A stretch of DNA of 64,000 bases, from the NCBI RefSeq assembly GCF_028288465.1, contig NZ_JAQBNR010000060.1:91664-155663 (forward strand). Direction: 5' to 3'. Both the position numbers and the translations under genes were made by a program. Under the pieces are notes generated by a model. It had not been told where the DNA came from, did not search any database, and saw nothing but the letters and a program-made list of their open reading frames with translations. Source of the stretch: Ferruginibacter sp. (GTDB lineage Bacteria; Bacteroidota; Bacteroidia; Chitinophagales; Chitinophagaceae). This document shows, in pieces, positions 1 through 8,811 of this stretch. Every line of letters starts with the position of its first letter. Positions within the stretch are counted from its first letter, which is position 1.

Positions 1-163
1 GGAGCACCTGGAATATTGCAACGACCGGGAATGGGAGGGCAATGATTTCCCTTTCACCATTACAATACAAAATGATACCCTTGTTCAGCAGGGAATAGAA
101 ACGGTGGAAGGAGCCGGCATTAACCGCCTTAATATTGAACGTTATGTCAGGTTAAAAAAGTAA
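1..163 (+). CDS. C-terminal end of an unknown protein (partial)
   Basis: An open frame enters from the left edge and stops at TAA 161-163, giving about 53 residues that end in RLNIERYVRLKK. The composition is normal for a coding region (acidic and aromatic residues, no low complexity). I do not recognise a domain. It runs in the same direction as the deacetylase gene 76 bases downstream, so the two could be co-transcribed, but nothing else supports this. Confidence 0.55.
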   Translation, partial: EHLEYCNDREWEGNDFPFTITIQNDTLVQQGIETVEGAGINRLNIERYVRLKK

Positions 164-239
164 CTGCAGTTATGGTACATCTTAAGTCACTTACCATTTT
201 ATCAGTTGATACAAATTACCAACCATCAACAACCTGCAT

Positions 240-1133
240 ATGAAAAAATTATTTTCCTGTATTTTCTGTGTGCTGTTTTATACCATCATCACAACAGCGC
301 AAACAGGACCGCGGGTGCTTGTAGTAAATGCGCACCCCGATGATGAAACAAGTTTCCCGGTTATACTCTACAAAATAACACATGAACTGAAAGGCACGGT
401 GGACCTGGCGTTGATTACAGATGGCCAGGGCGGTTTTAACGGATCAGAACTGGGTTCAGTATATTACAAACTCAACCTCACCGACTCCACAGTAGGCCGG
501 GCCGAGCTTCCCCGCATCAGGAAAAAAGAGATGATGGAAGCAGGCGATATAATGGGCTTTCGCAACTATTATTTTTTCGATCAGCGGGATGATTATTATA
601 ATTTAAACCCCGTGCCGTATGTTAGCGGGCAAAACTGGGATGTGCCTTTTATTGAAAAAAAGCTGGACCAGATTCTCGCCGCACAGCCTTATGATTTTAT
701 AATTACCATGCTGCCATATGCAGGGCAACACGGCCATCATAAAACGGCCGCCATCATGGCATTAAGAGCATTAAAAAGATACAAGGGCAATCACAGGCCA
801 GTGATACTTGCAGGCAGCACCTACCTGGATGAAAAGCCGGAAGATTTTACCATGCTGGAAGGTTTCCCGGAAACTGCCATGAAGAAAAATGCGCCCTCAT
901 TTTACCTGGATGTAGCCACACATTTTGGCAAGGGCAAACAGGTATCTTATAAAGTGATTGCCCAATGGGTAATTGCCGCCTACAAGTCGCAGGGCGATAT
1001 GCAGGAGAATCCGCTTTATAAGGGCGATAAAGAAACCTTCCGGCTTTTTGATATAAATGATGATGCTGCCATGCCAAAAACGAAGCAACTTTTTGACCAG
1101 CTAACAAAAAGCGGTTTCTCTTCAAATCAATAA
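240..1133 (+). CDS. PIG-L/LmbE-family deacetylase, secreted
   Basis: This is a 297-residue protein of the PIG-L (LmbE) family, zinc-dependent amidases that remove acetyl groups from N-acetylglucosamine-type substrates. The family signature AHPDDE is at residues 31-36 and supplies zinc ligands; a second His-rich motif, GQHGHHKTAA, lies near residue 163 and fits the remaining ligand. An N-terminal signal peptide (MKKLFSCIFCVLFYTIITTA then Q) indicates export, so the likely substrate is an extracytoplasmic amino-sugar glycan or conjugate (inference). The length is normal for the family. It stands alone. The start ATG is directly followed by the signal peptide. The substrate cannot be told from sequence. 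Confidence 0.88.
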   Translation: MKKLFSCIFCVLFYTIITTAQTGPRVLVVNAHPDDETSFPVILYKITHELKGTVDLALITDGQGGFNGSELGSVYYKLNLTDSTVGRAELPRIRKKEMMEAGDIMGFRNYYFFDQRDDYYNLNPVPYVSGQNWDVPFIEKKLDQILAAQPYDFIITMLPYAGQHGHHKTAAIMALRALKRYKGNHRPVILAGSTYLDEKPEDFTMLEGFPETAMKKNAPSFYLDVATHFGKGKQVSYKVIAQWVIAAYKSQGDMQENPLYKGDKETFRLFDINDDAAMPKTKQLFDQLTKSGFSSNQ

Positions 1134-1377
1134 AATATTTGTCCAGGCAAAGAAGTCATGGGAAAATGCTTGCGATTTGTCCTCCACGGCAGATCACCTG
1201 CTTGTACATTTCTTCCTTGTTGTGCGCTCTTACATTGAAGGCTGCCCCTGATTTCAACGGCAAACAATAATTTTTTTAAAACAAAATAAAGCATCGCTTC
1301 CCGGTAAAAAATCACCGCACGGTTCGCTTGCATTCGCAATATTTTATAGTTAACTTAAGTGTCTAAAACAAACGATC

Positions 1378-1881
1378 ATGGCACTTAACGCATACTTGAA
1401 ATTAACGGGTCAAAAGCAAGGTGAAATAAAAGGAAGTGTAACACAAAAAGGCCGGGAAGGAAAAATAATGGTGATTGCTGTAACGCACGAAGTATTTTCG
1501 CCCAGGGACCCGTCCAGCGGCTTACCTACGGGTAAAAGACAACACCGGCCCTTCATCATTACAAAAGAATTAGATAAAAGCACTCCACTGCTTTTTAATG
1601 CTTTGGTGAACAATGAAAACATCACTAGTTGGGAGCTTCAGTTTTTTACACCACATATACAGGCTGGAACCGGCGCTGCGGGCATGGAGGTAAATCACTA
1701 TACAGTGCGCTTAACCAATGCCAACATCATGGATATAAAAAGTGTGATGCTCAACAATAAAAATTTCGAGCTGGCCAAATTTGCCGAATACGAAGAAGTG
1801 GCATTTACTTACCAAAAGATACAATGGACCTGGGTAAATGGCAATATTGTTGCCGAAGATTCCTGGACCGAAACTACTTAA
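1378..1881 (+). CDS. tssD: Type VI secretion tube protein TssD (Hcp), orphan
   Basis: This 167-residue protein resembles Bacteroidota TssD/Hcp proteins, which form hexameric rings stacked into the inner tube of type VI secretion systems. Seen: the MALNAYLKLTGQKQGEIKGS start, the SVTQKGREGKIMVIAVTHEV block, central PTGKRQHRPFIITKELDKS and the C-terminal EEVAFTYQKIQWTW, all typical of this fold. No signal peptide, as expected. No other T6SS gene (sheath, baseplate, VgrG, ClpV) is in the window, so it is an orphan copy. It may feed a T6SS encoded elsewhere or act as an effector carrier (inference). There is no cargo domain at the C terminus. Confidence 0.85.
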   Translation: MALNAYLKLTGQKQGEIKGSVTQKGREGKIMVIAVTHEVFSPRDPSSGLPTGKRQHRPFIITKELDKSTPLLFNALVNNENITSWELQFFTPHIQAGTGAAGMEVNHYTVRLTNANIMDIKSVMLNNKNFELAKFAEYEEVAFTYQKIQWTWVNGNIVAEDSWTETT

Positions 1882-2305
1882 ATTGTTAGTGCCGGCAGAC
1901 AGTCCGCAGATCCACCGGCATGTAATAACACAGCATATACAAACCTAACTTGCAACTGTATATTTAAGAAAATCCTGTTAGTATTGTATGATGCAATACC
2001 CGGTAACAGGGTTATCCTGGTGGCGTATATGCGTTTCCGGTAGTACGCCCTGGTGGCAGTGAAAGACATGTGCTGGTTGCAAATATTGCCTGCTAAATAA
2101 ATCTTCCAATAATCAATTTCGCATAGCAAATCTGGCAACCATATTTGTGCCGTTTCCCCTATCTTTTTACATACATAACGGTAATGCATATACGCTGTAT
2201 ATCGGATCATTCACGAAAACCTGATCTTCGATTGACTAAGCGATTGGCTAAGTTGCGGGTAAACATAAAATTGTATCTTCCCTATAGCTAATAAAAACGC
2301 CACCC
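1882..2305. other. Intergenic region, no gene seen
   Basis: The 424 bases between tssD and the permease contain no convincing coding frame; the minus-strand frame here has erratic composition and no domain. I see no hairpin with a T-run. The permease promoter should lie in the last 150 bases. Confidence 0.5.
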
Positions 2306-3631
2306 ATGCCGGATCAATTACCAAAGGAAAATAAATTAGGATTATGGACCAGCACTTCGCTGGTTGTTGGCAATATGATTGGTGCCGGTGTTTTTTTAAT
2401 GCCTGCCACGCTTGCATCCTATGGCAGCATCAGTTTAGTTGGATGGGTGTTTGCAACTGCCGGCGCTTTTTTACTCGCAAAAGTGTTCAGTAATTTAAGT
2501 AAGCTGATGCCACTGGCAGATGGCGGTCCCTATGCATATTCCCGCGAAGGCCTGGGCGATTTTGCCGGCTTCCTTGTAGCCTGGGGTTACTGGATTTCCA
2601 TCTGGTGCACCAATGCTGCCATCGCAGTTTCACTGGTAAGTGCGCTAAGTACTTTTTTTCCAATGCTGGCTACCAATTCACTTGCAGCCATTGCAACAGG
2701 ATTAGGTACTATCTGGTTGCTCACCTGGGTTAATTCATTGGGTATTGTCACTTCCGGTGTGGTACAACTCGTTACAACCGTGCTTAAAATAATTCCCCTG
2801 TTGGCAGTGGCCATTGGTGGTTTATTTTTTTTAAAGATCAGCTATTTTTTGCCTTTCAATACCAGCGGCACTTCCTCAATAGCTGCCATTACCGCTACTA
2901 CAGCTTTTACGTTCTTTGCTTTTACGGGTCTTGAATGCGCTACCATTCCCTCGGGCAGTGTAAATAATCCTGAAAAAACAATTTCCCGTGCCACCATGCT
3001 GGGAACCGGTCTGGCGGCCATTATCTATATACTGAGCACAGTGAGTGTAATGGGTATGATTCCTGCCGGTAAACTATCGCATTCCTTAACGCCGTTTGCA
3101 GATACTGCCGTTTTATTATGGGGCAGCAGCGCCCGGTACTGGGTCAGCGGCGGCGTGGCCATCGCTGCATTCGGTGCACTGAATGGGTGGATTTTGATAC
3201 AGGGCCAAACGCCCTATGCCATTTCAAAAGACAAATTATTCCCGGCCATTTTTGGTAAGGTGAATAAAAAAGGTGTGCCCATAGCCGGCATTGTAATCGG
3301 CAGCGTACTCGTAAGTATATTGATGATTATGAATTACACCAAAGGACTGGCAGAACAATTTAAGTTCCTGCTCCTGCTTACAACCATCACCGTGCTGATA
3401 TCCTATCTTTTTTCAACCGTAGCTTATGTGCTGATTAAATTACAAAGGAAATTAACTCCGGCGTCCGGCCATTGGCCAGCCACCATCCTGCTCGCCTCAT
3501 TGACCTTTTTATTTTCATTGTGGGCCATAGGCGGCTCCGGCCAGGAACCTGTGTACTGGGGATTTATCCTGATATTGGCAGGACTGCCTTTTTATGCTAT
3601 GATACTTTGGAAGAAAGGAAAACAGTTATAA
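2306..3631 (+). CDS. APC-family amino acid permease (AdiC-like)
   Basis: This is a 441-residue inner-membrane transporter of the amino acid-polyamine-organocation (APC) superfamily with about 12 hydrophobic segments. The first segment carries GNMIGAGVFLMPATLASYGS, the unwound TM1 substrate-binding region, and resembles the arginine/agmatine antiporter group. PLADGGPYAYSREGLGDF follows at TM2-TM3, another family hallmark. The length is the usual one. No decarboxylase or deiminase gene is adjacent, so the acid-resistance role of AdiC cannot be assumed; substrate unknown. The ATG at 2306 gives a short cytoplasmic N terminus as in homologues. Confidence 0.87.
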   Translation: MPDQLPKENKLGLWTSTSLVVGNMIGAGVFLMPATLASYGSISLVGWVFATAGAFLLAKVFSNLSKLMPLADGGPYAYSREGLGDFAGFLVAWGYWISIWCTNAAIAVSLVSALSTFFPMLATNSLAAIATGLGTIWLLTWVNSLGIVTSGVVQLVTTVLKIIPLLAVAIGGLFFLKISYFLPFNTSGTSSIAAITATTAFTFFAFTGLECATIPSGSVNNPEKTISRATMLGTGLAAIIYILSTVSVMGMIPAGKLSHSLTPFADTAVLLWGSSARYWVSGGVAIAAFGALNGWILIQGQTPYAISKDKLFPAIFGKVNKKGVPIAGIVIGSVLVSILMIMNYTKGLAEQFKFLLLLTTITVLISYLFSTVAYVLIKLQRKLTPASGHWPATILLASLTFLFSLWAIGGSGQEPVYWGFILILAGLPFYAMILWKKGKQL

Positions 3632-3815
3632 GTTATGGGTTATAAGTTATAAGTTGAAAGCTTGCACTTGCTCCATGTTTGCCCTTTACAGCAGGGGCTT
3701 ACTTTTGAATTTTTATTTTTAATTTTTTTTCAATTACATGCAAGCAATTTCGAAAACTCCATCGATGCTCAGCTTTTTTTATTTTCGAATTTTTACTTTT
3801 GAATTTTAACTTCCG
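3632..3815. repeat. AT-rich spacer with short direct repeats
   Basis: Between two convergent genes, the unit TTATAAGTT recurs in the first 25 bases, and ACTTTTGAATTTT occurs twice (about 3700 and 3794). Such short direct repeats are typical low-complexity spacers in this group. No gene and no clear terminator stem are visible. Confidence 0.4.
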
Positions 3816-6140
3816 CTACTTCTTCGTATACTTCAGCGTCCTCGCATCTTTTATTACACCTTTGAAATTCATTCCAAACCCAAAATCATACACATGGCCG
3901 GCGGCATCTTTGTAGCATTGCATATCCAGCGGCACATCTTCTTTTTGCTTTTCTACCGTTTGCATATTGGCCGGCATTTGCATGGGCAATAATCCAGATG
4001 GCACTGCTTTGCCGGTTAATATGTCCAATATCGCCTGGTCCTGTACACCAAAGTTGATTAAGATAGCGCTGGCATTTTTCTCGAACTCAGCAAACACCAT
4101 CGGGTTGCTTACGTTTACGGAAACAATCACCGGCTTGCCTTTCATCTTTACGTAAGTGTCATTCACCATGGCCAGATCGGTGATGTTGATGGCCTTAATA
4201 CTTTTGTCTTTGTAACTGCGGTTGGTAAAGTTTTCAAACTGGTCACCACCTGCGAGGCTGACTGCCCTTGCATCAGCAGCCTTGTATTCACCATACTGCA
4301 AACTAATGGGCAGGTAACCATTTCCACCAGCTTTCACATCTTCGCTGTTATAACCATTACCACTGTTGGGGCTGGCAATAAACACCAAAGCATAATCCGC
4401 TTCTTCGGGGTTATCGGTGGTGTTGAAATACTTCTTTACAATGTTCATGTTAACGGGGTAGTCGAGTTTTTCCGGCGTTTCCATTCCCAAAAAATTTCGT
4501 CCCGCAGGCGTGAATTTTTTCGGTAGATACACTGTTTTCTGTTTTTGTAATGGCAATACCTTATTGCTGTTTTTCAGCAGCACCATCGACTTTAGCTGGG
4601 CATCATACCCTGCTTTCATAAACGCGGCATTGCCTACTGTATTTTTAGAAGCCTCCGCATCAAGGTAAGGATTTTCAAATAAGCCGGTGTGAAAAATATT
4701 GGTTAGCAGGCGCACGGCAGATGCTTCAAAACGGGCACGCATAAATGCTTCTCCATGTTCTTTTACACCCATGTTGTATGCATCAATTACAGGTACTGCA
4801 TCATTGTTGCCGCCGAACTGGTCTACACCCGCCATCAGAATTTTATAATGTCTTTGCGCAACAGATAATTTTTCTGTACCCCATGATTTACCGGTGATAA
4901 AAAGATCTACCGCCGCTTCATCACCTGTTACCAGCCAGTCAGTACAAACAACGCCATCATAATGGTATTTTTTACGCAGCAGATCAGTAATGATGTACGA
5001 ATTGTAGTTGTTGGCAACCTTGTCGTGGTTCTTAATATCCTGGTTAACTGAAATAGTATAATAGGGCATTACGGCAGAAGCCTTTGCCGTTTTGCCATTC
5101 AGCTTAAAAGCGCCTTCAGTAAAAGGCGTAAAATGCTGGCTGAAATTACTACCTGGATAAACCGCATATTTACCAAAGCCATAATGGGCATCTCTTCCCC
5201 CCTCTCCGCTGCCGCCGCCCGGCCAGTGTTTCACCATGGCGTTTACACTATTGTATCCCCAGCCACCACTAATTTCTTTATCTCCAAACGAAGTTTGAAA
5301 TCCGTCGATATAGGCCCGGGCCATATCTGCAGCCAGTTTCGGATGTTCGCCAAACGTGCCGCTGAACCTGTTCCAGCGGGGCTCCGTCGCCATATCTACT
5401 TGTGGAGATAAAGCCGTTGCAATACCCATGGCCCTGTATTCCAGTGCTGCAATGTGTCCAAAATTTTTCACCACACTGGGGTCGAAAGTAGCAGCTAATC
5501 CAAGCGAACCTGGCCACATGGAGATAGCACCGCCGGCACCTGCGTTGAATTCTGCATTGGCAACTGTTCCATGCCTTGGGTCGGAACTGTTGTTGGCCGG
5601 AATACCCAGGCCAATGCCCTCCGTCAAGGCCTGTATGTTGTTGTTCCATTGCACAGCCACTTCCGGACTTTGTACCGATGTTACGAGCACATGCCGGACA
5701 TTATCTTTCGTTAAAAAATCCTTTTGCTGATCGGTTAAATCGCTGGCAGCAGCGCCGCTTTCAGGAAAAGATTTTCCGTTGTACGTTCCGGCAAAAATAC
5801 CCTTCGCCGGGCTTGGAACAGGCTGGTGCCTGCTGTACAGCATAAGACCTGCAATTTGTTCAATGGTCATCTGCGCTGCGAGGTCCTTTGCACGAAAAGC
5901 TACCGGCAAACGCCAGTCTTCGTATTGATCCAGCTTGCCGTTTTTATTGAGATCCTTAAACGCCAGTCCATTCACCGTAATTAATTTTACTCCTGAGGTA
6001 GTGGAATAACCCAGCGTTTGTCCTTTAGGGTTAGTAACGGTACTGATGGTACCATTTATTTTTTCGCTCCATTGCTGGGCTTGCAGGCGGGATGTTTGCA
6101 GCAAACAAATTGCGGCAAAGCAGATCGTTGATTTTTTCAT
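3816..6140 (-). CDS. Glycoside hydrolase family 3 protein, secreted
   Basis: This is a 774-residue GH3 enzyme, most likely a beta-glucosidase-type exo-hydrolase. A signal peptide covers residues 1-21. Residues 63-76 read DLNKNGKLDQYEDW, an EF-hand-like calcium loop found in one GH3 subgroup. The N-terminal barrel holds SSDPRHG (about 185-191), the substrate-binding motif KHWPGGG (304-310) and the nucleophile motif GVVCTDW, with D401 as the likely nucleophile. The C-terminal alpha/beta sandwich starts near residue 540 with SMVLLKNSNKVLPL. It is monocistronic, convergent with the permease. No SusC/SusD pair is nearby, so the polysaccharide target is unknown. Confidence 0.92.
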   Translation of the reverse strand: MKKSTICFAAICLLQTSRLQAQQWSEKINGTISTVTNPKGQTLGYSTTSGVKLITVNGLAFKDLNKNGKLDQYEDWRLPVAFRAKDLAAQMTIEQIAGLMLYSRHQPVPSPAKGIFAGTYNGKSFPESGAAASDLTDQQKDFLTKDNVRHVLVTSVQSPEVAVQWNNNIQALTEGIGLGIPANNSSDPRHGTVANAEFNAGAGGAISMWPGSLGLAATFDPSVVKNFGHIAALEYRAMGIATALSPQVDMATEPRWNRFSGTFGEHPKLAADMARAYIDGFQTSFGDKEISGGWGYNSVNAMVKHWPGGGSGEGGRDAHYGFGKYAVYPGSNFSQHFTPFTEGAFKLNGKTAKASAVMPYYTISVNQDIKNHDKVANNYNSYIITDLLRKKYHYDGVVCTDWLVTGDEAAVDLFITGKSWGTEKLSVAQRHYKILMAGVDQFGGNNDAVPVIDAYNMGVKEHGEAFMRARFEASAVRLLTNIFHTGLFENPYLDAEASKNTVGNAAFMKAGYDAQLKSMVLLKNSNKVLPLQKQKTVYLPKKFTPAGRNFLGMETPEKLDYPVNMNIVKKYFNTTDNPEEADYALVFIASPNSGNGYNSEDVKAGGNGYLPISLQYGEYKAADARAVSLAGGDQFENFTNRSYKDKSIKAINITDLAMVNDTYVKMKGKPVIVSVNVSNPMVFAEFEKNASAILINFGVQDQAILDILTGKAVPSGLLPMQMPANMQTVEKQKEDVPLDMQCYKDAAGHVYDFGFGMNFKGVIKDARTLKYTKK

Positions 6141-6391
6141 GGCTATTGCGGGTGTTGGTAATGTTGTGCAATTATTAAAAAACGCTGTTAAATTACTACA
6201 ATTTTCTACACCTTACTATTAAATGGTTGCGTGAGCATATACAAAATTCTTTTTGTTGACTGAGCTTGTTACCACCTCAGAATCATTCCTAATGGAGGTT
6301 TAAGGATGCATTATAAATGAAATTGGCTTTGCACGCAGGGTTCACATCAGGCTAGTTGAAGACAAGTGTAAATAAAACAATGGATCAGTTT

Positions 6392-7135
6392 TCATATCCC
6401 CGTATACCAGGACCATCCACTATCCCCCATATCCACAAATTCATCTGACACGACAATGCGTTGCAGGTACTTCACACTCTTGTACCCAATCTGCCTTTCT
6501 ACCCGAAGGCGAAGCGGCGCACCATGTGGTAGAGGCAAGCTGCTGCCATTCATCGCATAGGCTAAGATTGTTTGAGGATGCAATGCGTCCAGCATATCGA
6601 TGCTCTCCATGTAGCCATCGTACGCATAAAAATTGACAAAGCGTGCGGTAGACAAAATACCGGCATGATGGAGTAACAGGGTTAGTGGCACACCGGTCCA
6701 TTCACCAATGGCAGACCAGCCTTCTTCACAATTGTGCCGCGTAATTTGTGTACGGGCAGGAAATTGTTGCAGATCATCAAGCGAGTACAATCCGGGCTTT
6801 GCTACTTTACCTTCTACCGAAAGACGCCAGTCGCTGAATGTACTTGTATTCAACCGGCTGTATGCTTCACTGAACGTGGGCGTTGATTTATCTGCCGGAT
6901 TGGTAGTACCTGTCGCAGGGAACGAGGACAGTTCATGATGGCCATATTCTTTTGCGAGTGATTGTCCCGGCAATAAGGAACGTTGTGCAACATAGGTGAG
7001 TGCATCACCCATGCGCAGCAGGTTGCCATAAGTTGGAGGTAACTTTTTCGAACAGCCGGGCAGTAACAAACCTCCGAGCGAACCGAGCCCGGTAATGATG
7101 GCAGTACGCCGTGTAAGTAAATGTTTTCTTTTCAT
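6392..7135 (-). CDS. SuoX/MsrP-like molybdopterin oxidoreductase
   Basis: This 247-residue protein belongs to the sulfite-oxidase/YedY fold of molybdopterin enzymes. The Mo-ligand cysteine is C136 in TRHNCEEGWSAIGEWTG, followed by GYMESIDM and LPHGAPLRLRVERQIGYKS, which line the cofactor pocket. The N terminus has a twin-arginine motif (LTRRTA, residues 7-12) and a lipobox-like LLPGC at 24-28, so it is probably Tat-exported and may be lipid-anchored. I start it at ATG 7135, one base after the stop of the cytochrome gene (TGA T ATG); a longer frame begins at a TTG at 7147 overlapping that gene. It should take electrons to or from the adjacent cytochrome. Physiological substrate unknown. Confidence 0.87.
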   Translation of the reverse strand: MKRKHLLTRRTAIITGLGSLGGLLLPGCSKKLPPTYGNLLRMGDALTYVAQRSLLPGQSLAKEYGHHELSSFPATGTTNPADKSTPTFSEAYSRLNTSTFSDWRLSVEGKVAKPGLYSLDDLQQFPARTQITRHNCEEGWSAIGEWTGVPLTLLLHHAGILSTARFVNFYAYDGYMESIDMLDALHPQTILAYAMNGSSLPLPHGAPLRLRVERQIGYKSVKYLQRIVVSDEFVDMGDSGWSWYTGI

Positions 7136-7136
7136 A

Positions 7137-7895
7137 TCATTTTCCAAATGTCATGGCACTCATTTGTTGCTTAAAACCCGACCGGATAATCATCACCACA
7201 TGTACAACCAAAAAAAGGATGAGTGACACAGATGCAAAGAAGTGAATGGTTCGGGCCGACTGACCACCGCCAAACATTGTTAAAAGGAACGGGTAAGATG
7301 CCGTAATAGCCGGCGACATAGCGAGCCCTGTAAGCACCATCAGCGGCAGCAAAATAAATATTACAGCCAGGTAAGTACACTTCTGCAACAGGCTGTATTG
7401 CGGTCCATTGGTTGCAGCAGGAATTTGCATGCGCACATGTCTAACCATGTCGCGCCAAAACTCACGGCGGGTAAACTCGCCGGGCGCTGGTAACAAAGCG
7501 CTTTTAAAATGACGGGTAAAGAAACCTGCAAGCAAATAAACAAAGCCAGTTACAATTAGGAACCAGGCGGATAAAAAATGAAGACTTCTCCCCCAGCCAT
7601 TCTGATTAAAAATATCATAGGTCCTGCTTGCACTTACAGGTGAACCTGCAACATTGTAAAATGCAGTGCTTTTCTCCCAGCCACCATGCTGATAATTTCT
7701 GCTGATGGGCAGCTCGAACAAGGCCGGTGTAAGATCATTTCCCACTTCGCCCCAGTACAACCTCGGATGACTCATAAGAATTACATAACCCGTAAAAGCC
7801 AGCACCATAAAACTCACCGTGATGATCCAGTGGGTACTTTTAACCCAGCGCCTGTGGCGGTTAGTTGGTTGTATGGAAGGTTGGGAAGCGTGCAT
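7137..7895 (-). CDS. b-type cytochrome, membrane partner of the oxidoreductase
   Basis: This is a 252-residue integral membrane protein of the cytochrome b561/Ni-Fe-hydrogenase b-type family. It opens with a soluble stretch and RHRRWVKSTHWIITVSFMVL, where the His precedes the first membrane helix. Further candidate haem ligands are in SLHFLSAWFLIV, ARTIHFFASVSLI and FLVVHVVMII, giving four hydrophobic helices. Between helices 1 and 2 is a longer periplasmic loop (RLYWGEVGN onward). It is translationally coupled to the downstream molybdopterin enzyme (1-base gap), so the pair forms a membrane-anchored periplasmic redox module linked to the quinone pool (inference from family). Confidence 0.85.
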   Translation of the reverse strand: MHASQPSIQPTNRHRRWVKSTHWIITVSFMVLAFTGYVILMSHPRLYWGEVGNDLTPALFELPISRNYQHGGWEKSTAFYNVAGSPVSASRTYDIFNQNGWGRSLHFLSAWFLIVTGFVYLLAGFFTRHFKSALLPAPGEFTRREFWRDMVRHVRMQIPAATNGPQYSLLQKCTYLAVIFILLPLMVLTGLAMSPAITASYPFLLTMFGGGQSARTIHFFASVSLILFLVVHVVMIIRSGFKQQMSAMTFGK

Positions 7896-8134
7896 TACGA
7901 ATGGATGAATGTTGAGTTTAATGACTTACTAAATATACATTTTTTTTGGAAATGTAGATATGGTGTATTGAGGCCAATTGCAAAGCATATCAATTAGCGA
8001 TAGAGAATTACTGCCTTAGCAAGTCAACCAAAAACAATTTTTACTGTATTCTTGTTGATCTTTTCCCGCTGCTATTTATTATCCCACAATCAACTTTTCC
8101 CTATCTTCAACTACCAATAATAATTGTCCAGGCC

Positions 8135-8602
8135 ATGCATGAAAACGAACAAAACCAATTAGACTCGTTTGTTGAAGAAATTGAATTGATAAAAAGCACC
8201 CGCATCCTTCCCTGGTGGGTCAGGGCTTGCAGCTGGCTGTTTTTATTAACCGGCGGCTCCGCATTTATATTACTCGTTCTTAGCTTTTTTGGAGTGGAAA
8301 TGATGCTCTCTTTATATGGCCTGGTTGCCAATGGTCCATTGTCACTCACCGGTCTTTTAATAAGCGTGTTATTCATATTAAAAGGCCTCGTTGCATTCGG
8401 ACTTTTAACAAGAAAAGAATGGGCTGATTTGCTTGCCATTGTTGATGCGGCGACAGGTATTTTAATCTGCATATATGTAATGATTGTACCATTGATTTTC
8501 TCAGGACGTGCAGGTTCCGGGCTTCGGCTGGAACTTGTTTTGCTTGTGCCTTACCTGCTTTATTTTGTAAGACAAAGAAAAAAATTGATCGATAAAATTT
8601 GA
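8135..8602 (+). CDS. Small four-helix membrane protein, unknown
   Basis: This 155-residue protein has a hydrophilic N terminus (HENEQNQLDSFVEEIELIK) followed by four hydrophobic segments at about residues 29-50, 67-92, 100-122 and 130-146, ending in a basic RQRKKLIDKI tail. I recognise no family. The organisation suggests an inner-membrane protein with both ends in the cytoplasm. It is flanked by 200-base gaps on both sides and is probably monocistronic. Confidence 0.7.
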   Translation: MHENEQNQLDSFVEEIELIKSTRILPWWVRACSWLFLLTGGSAFILLVLSFFGVEMMLSLYGLVANGPLSLTGLLISVLFILKGLVAFGLLTRKEWADLLAIVDAATGILICIYVMIVPLIFSGRAGSGLRLELVLLVPYLLYFVRQRKKLIDKI

Positions 8603-8811
8603 CCACAATTATTTCTCTGTTATTATTCCTGGCCAGTTGTTGTCGCGGCTACGCTGTATTAATGCACACAATCCACTTTATCTGGTGACGTCAGATTTCA
8701 ACAATTAATTCCTGTTTTACAAAATAAAACCACTTTGTAAATAAACCCCGAAGCCTTAACTTGAGTGTAGATTACCTCCTGCTCCACAGCTCATACAACA
8801 AACATTTATAC

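Noticed and set aside
1878..2210. Minus-strand open frame of 110 codons after tssD
   Set aside because: Erratic composition with scattered Cys, Arg and Tyr, no domain, no ribosome-binding context; treated as chance.
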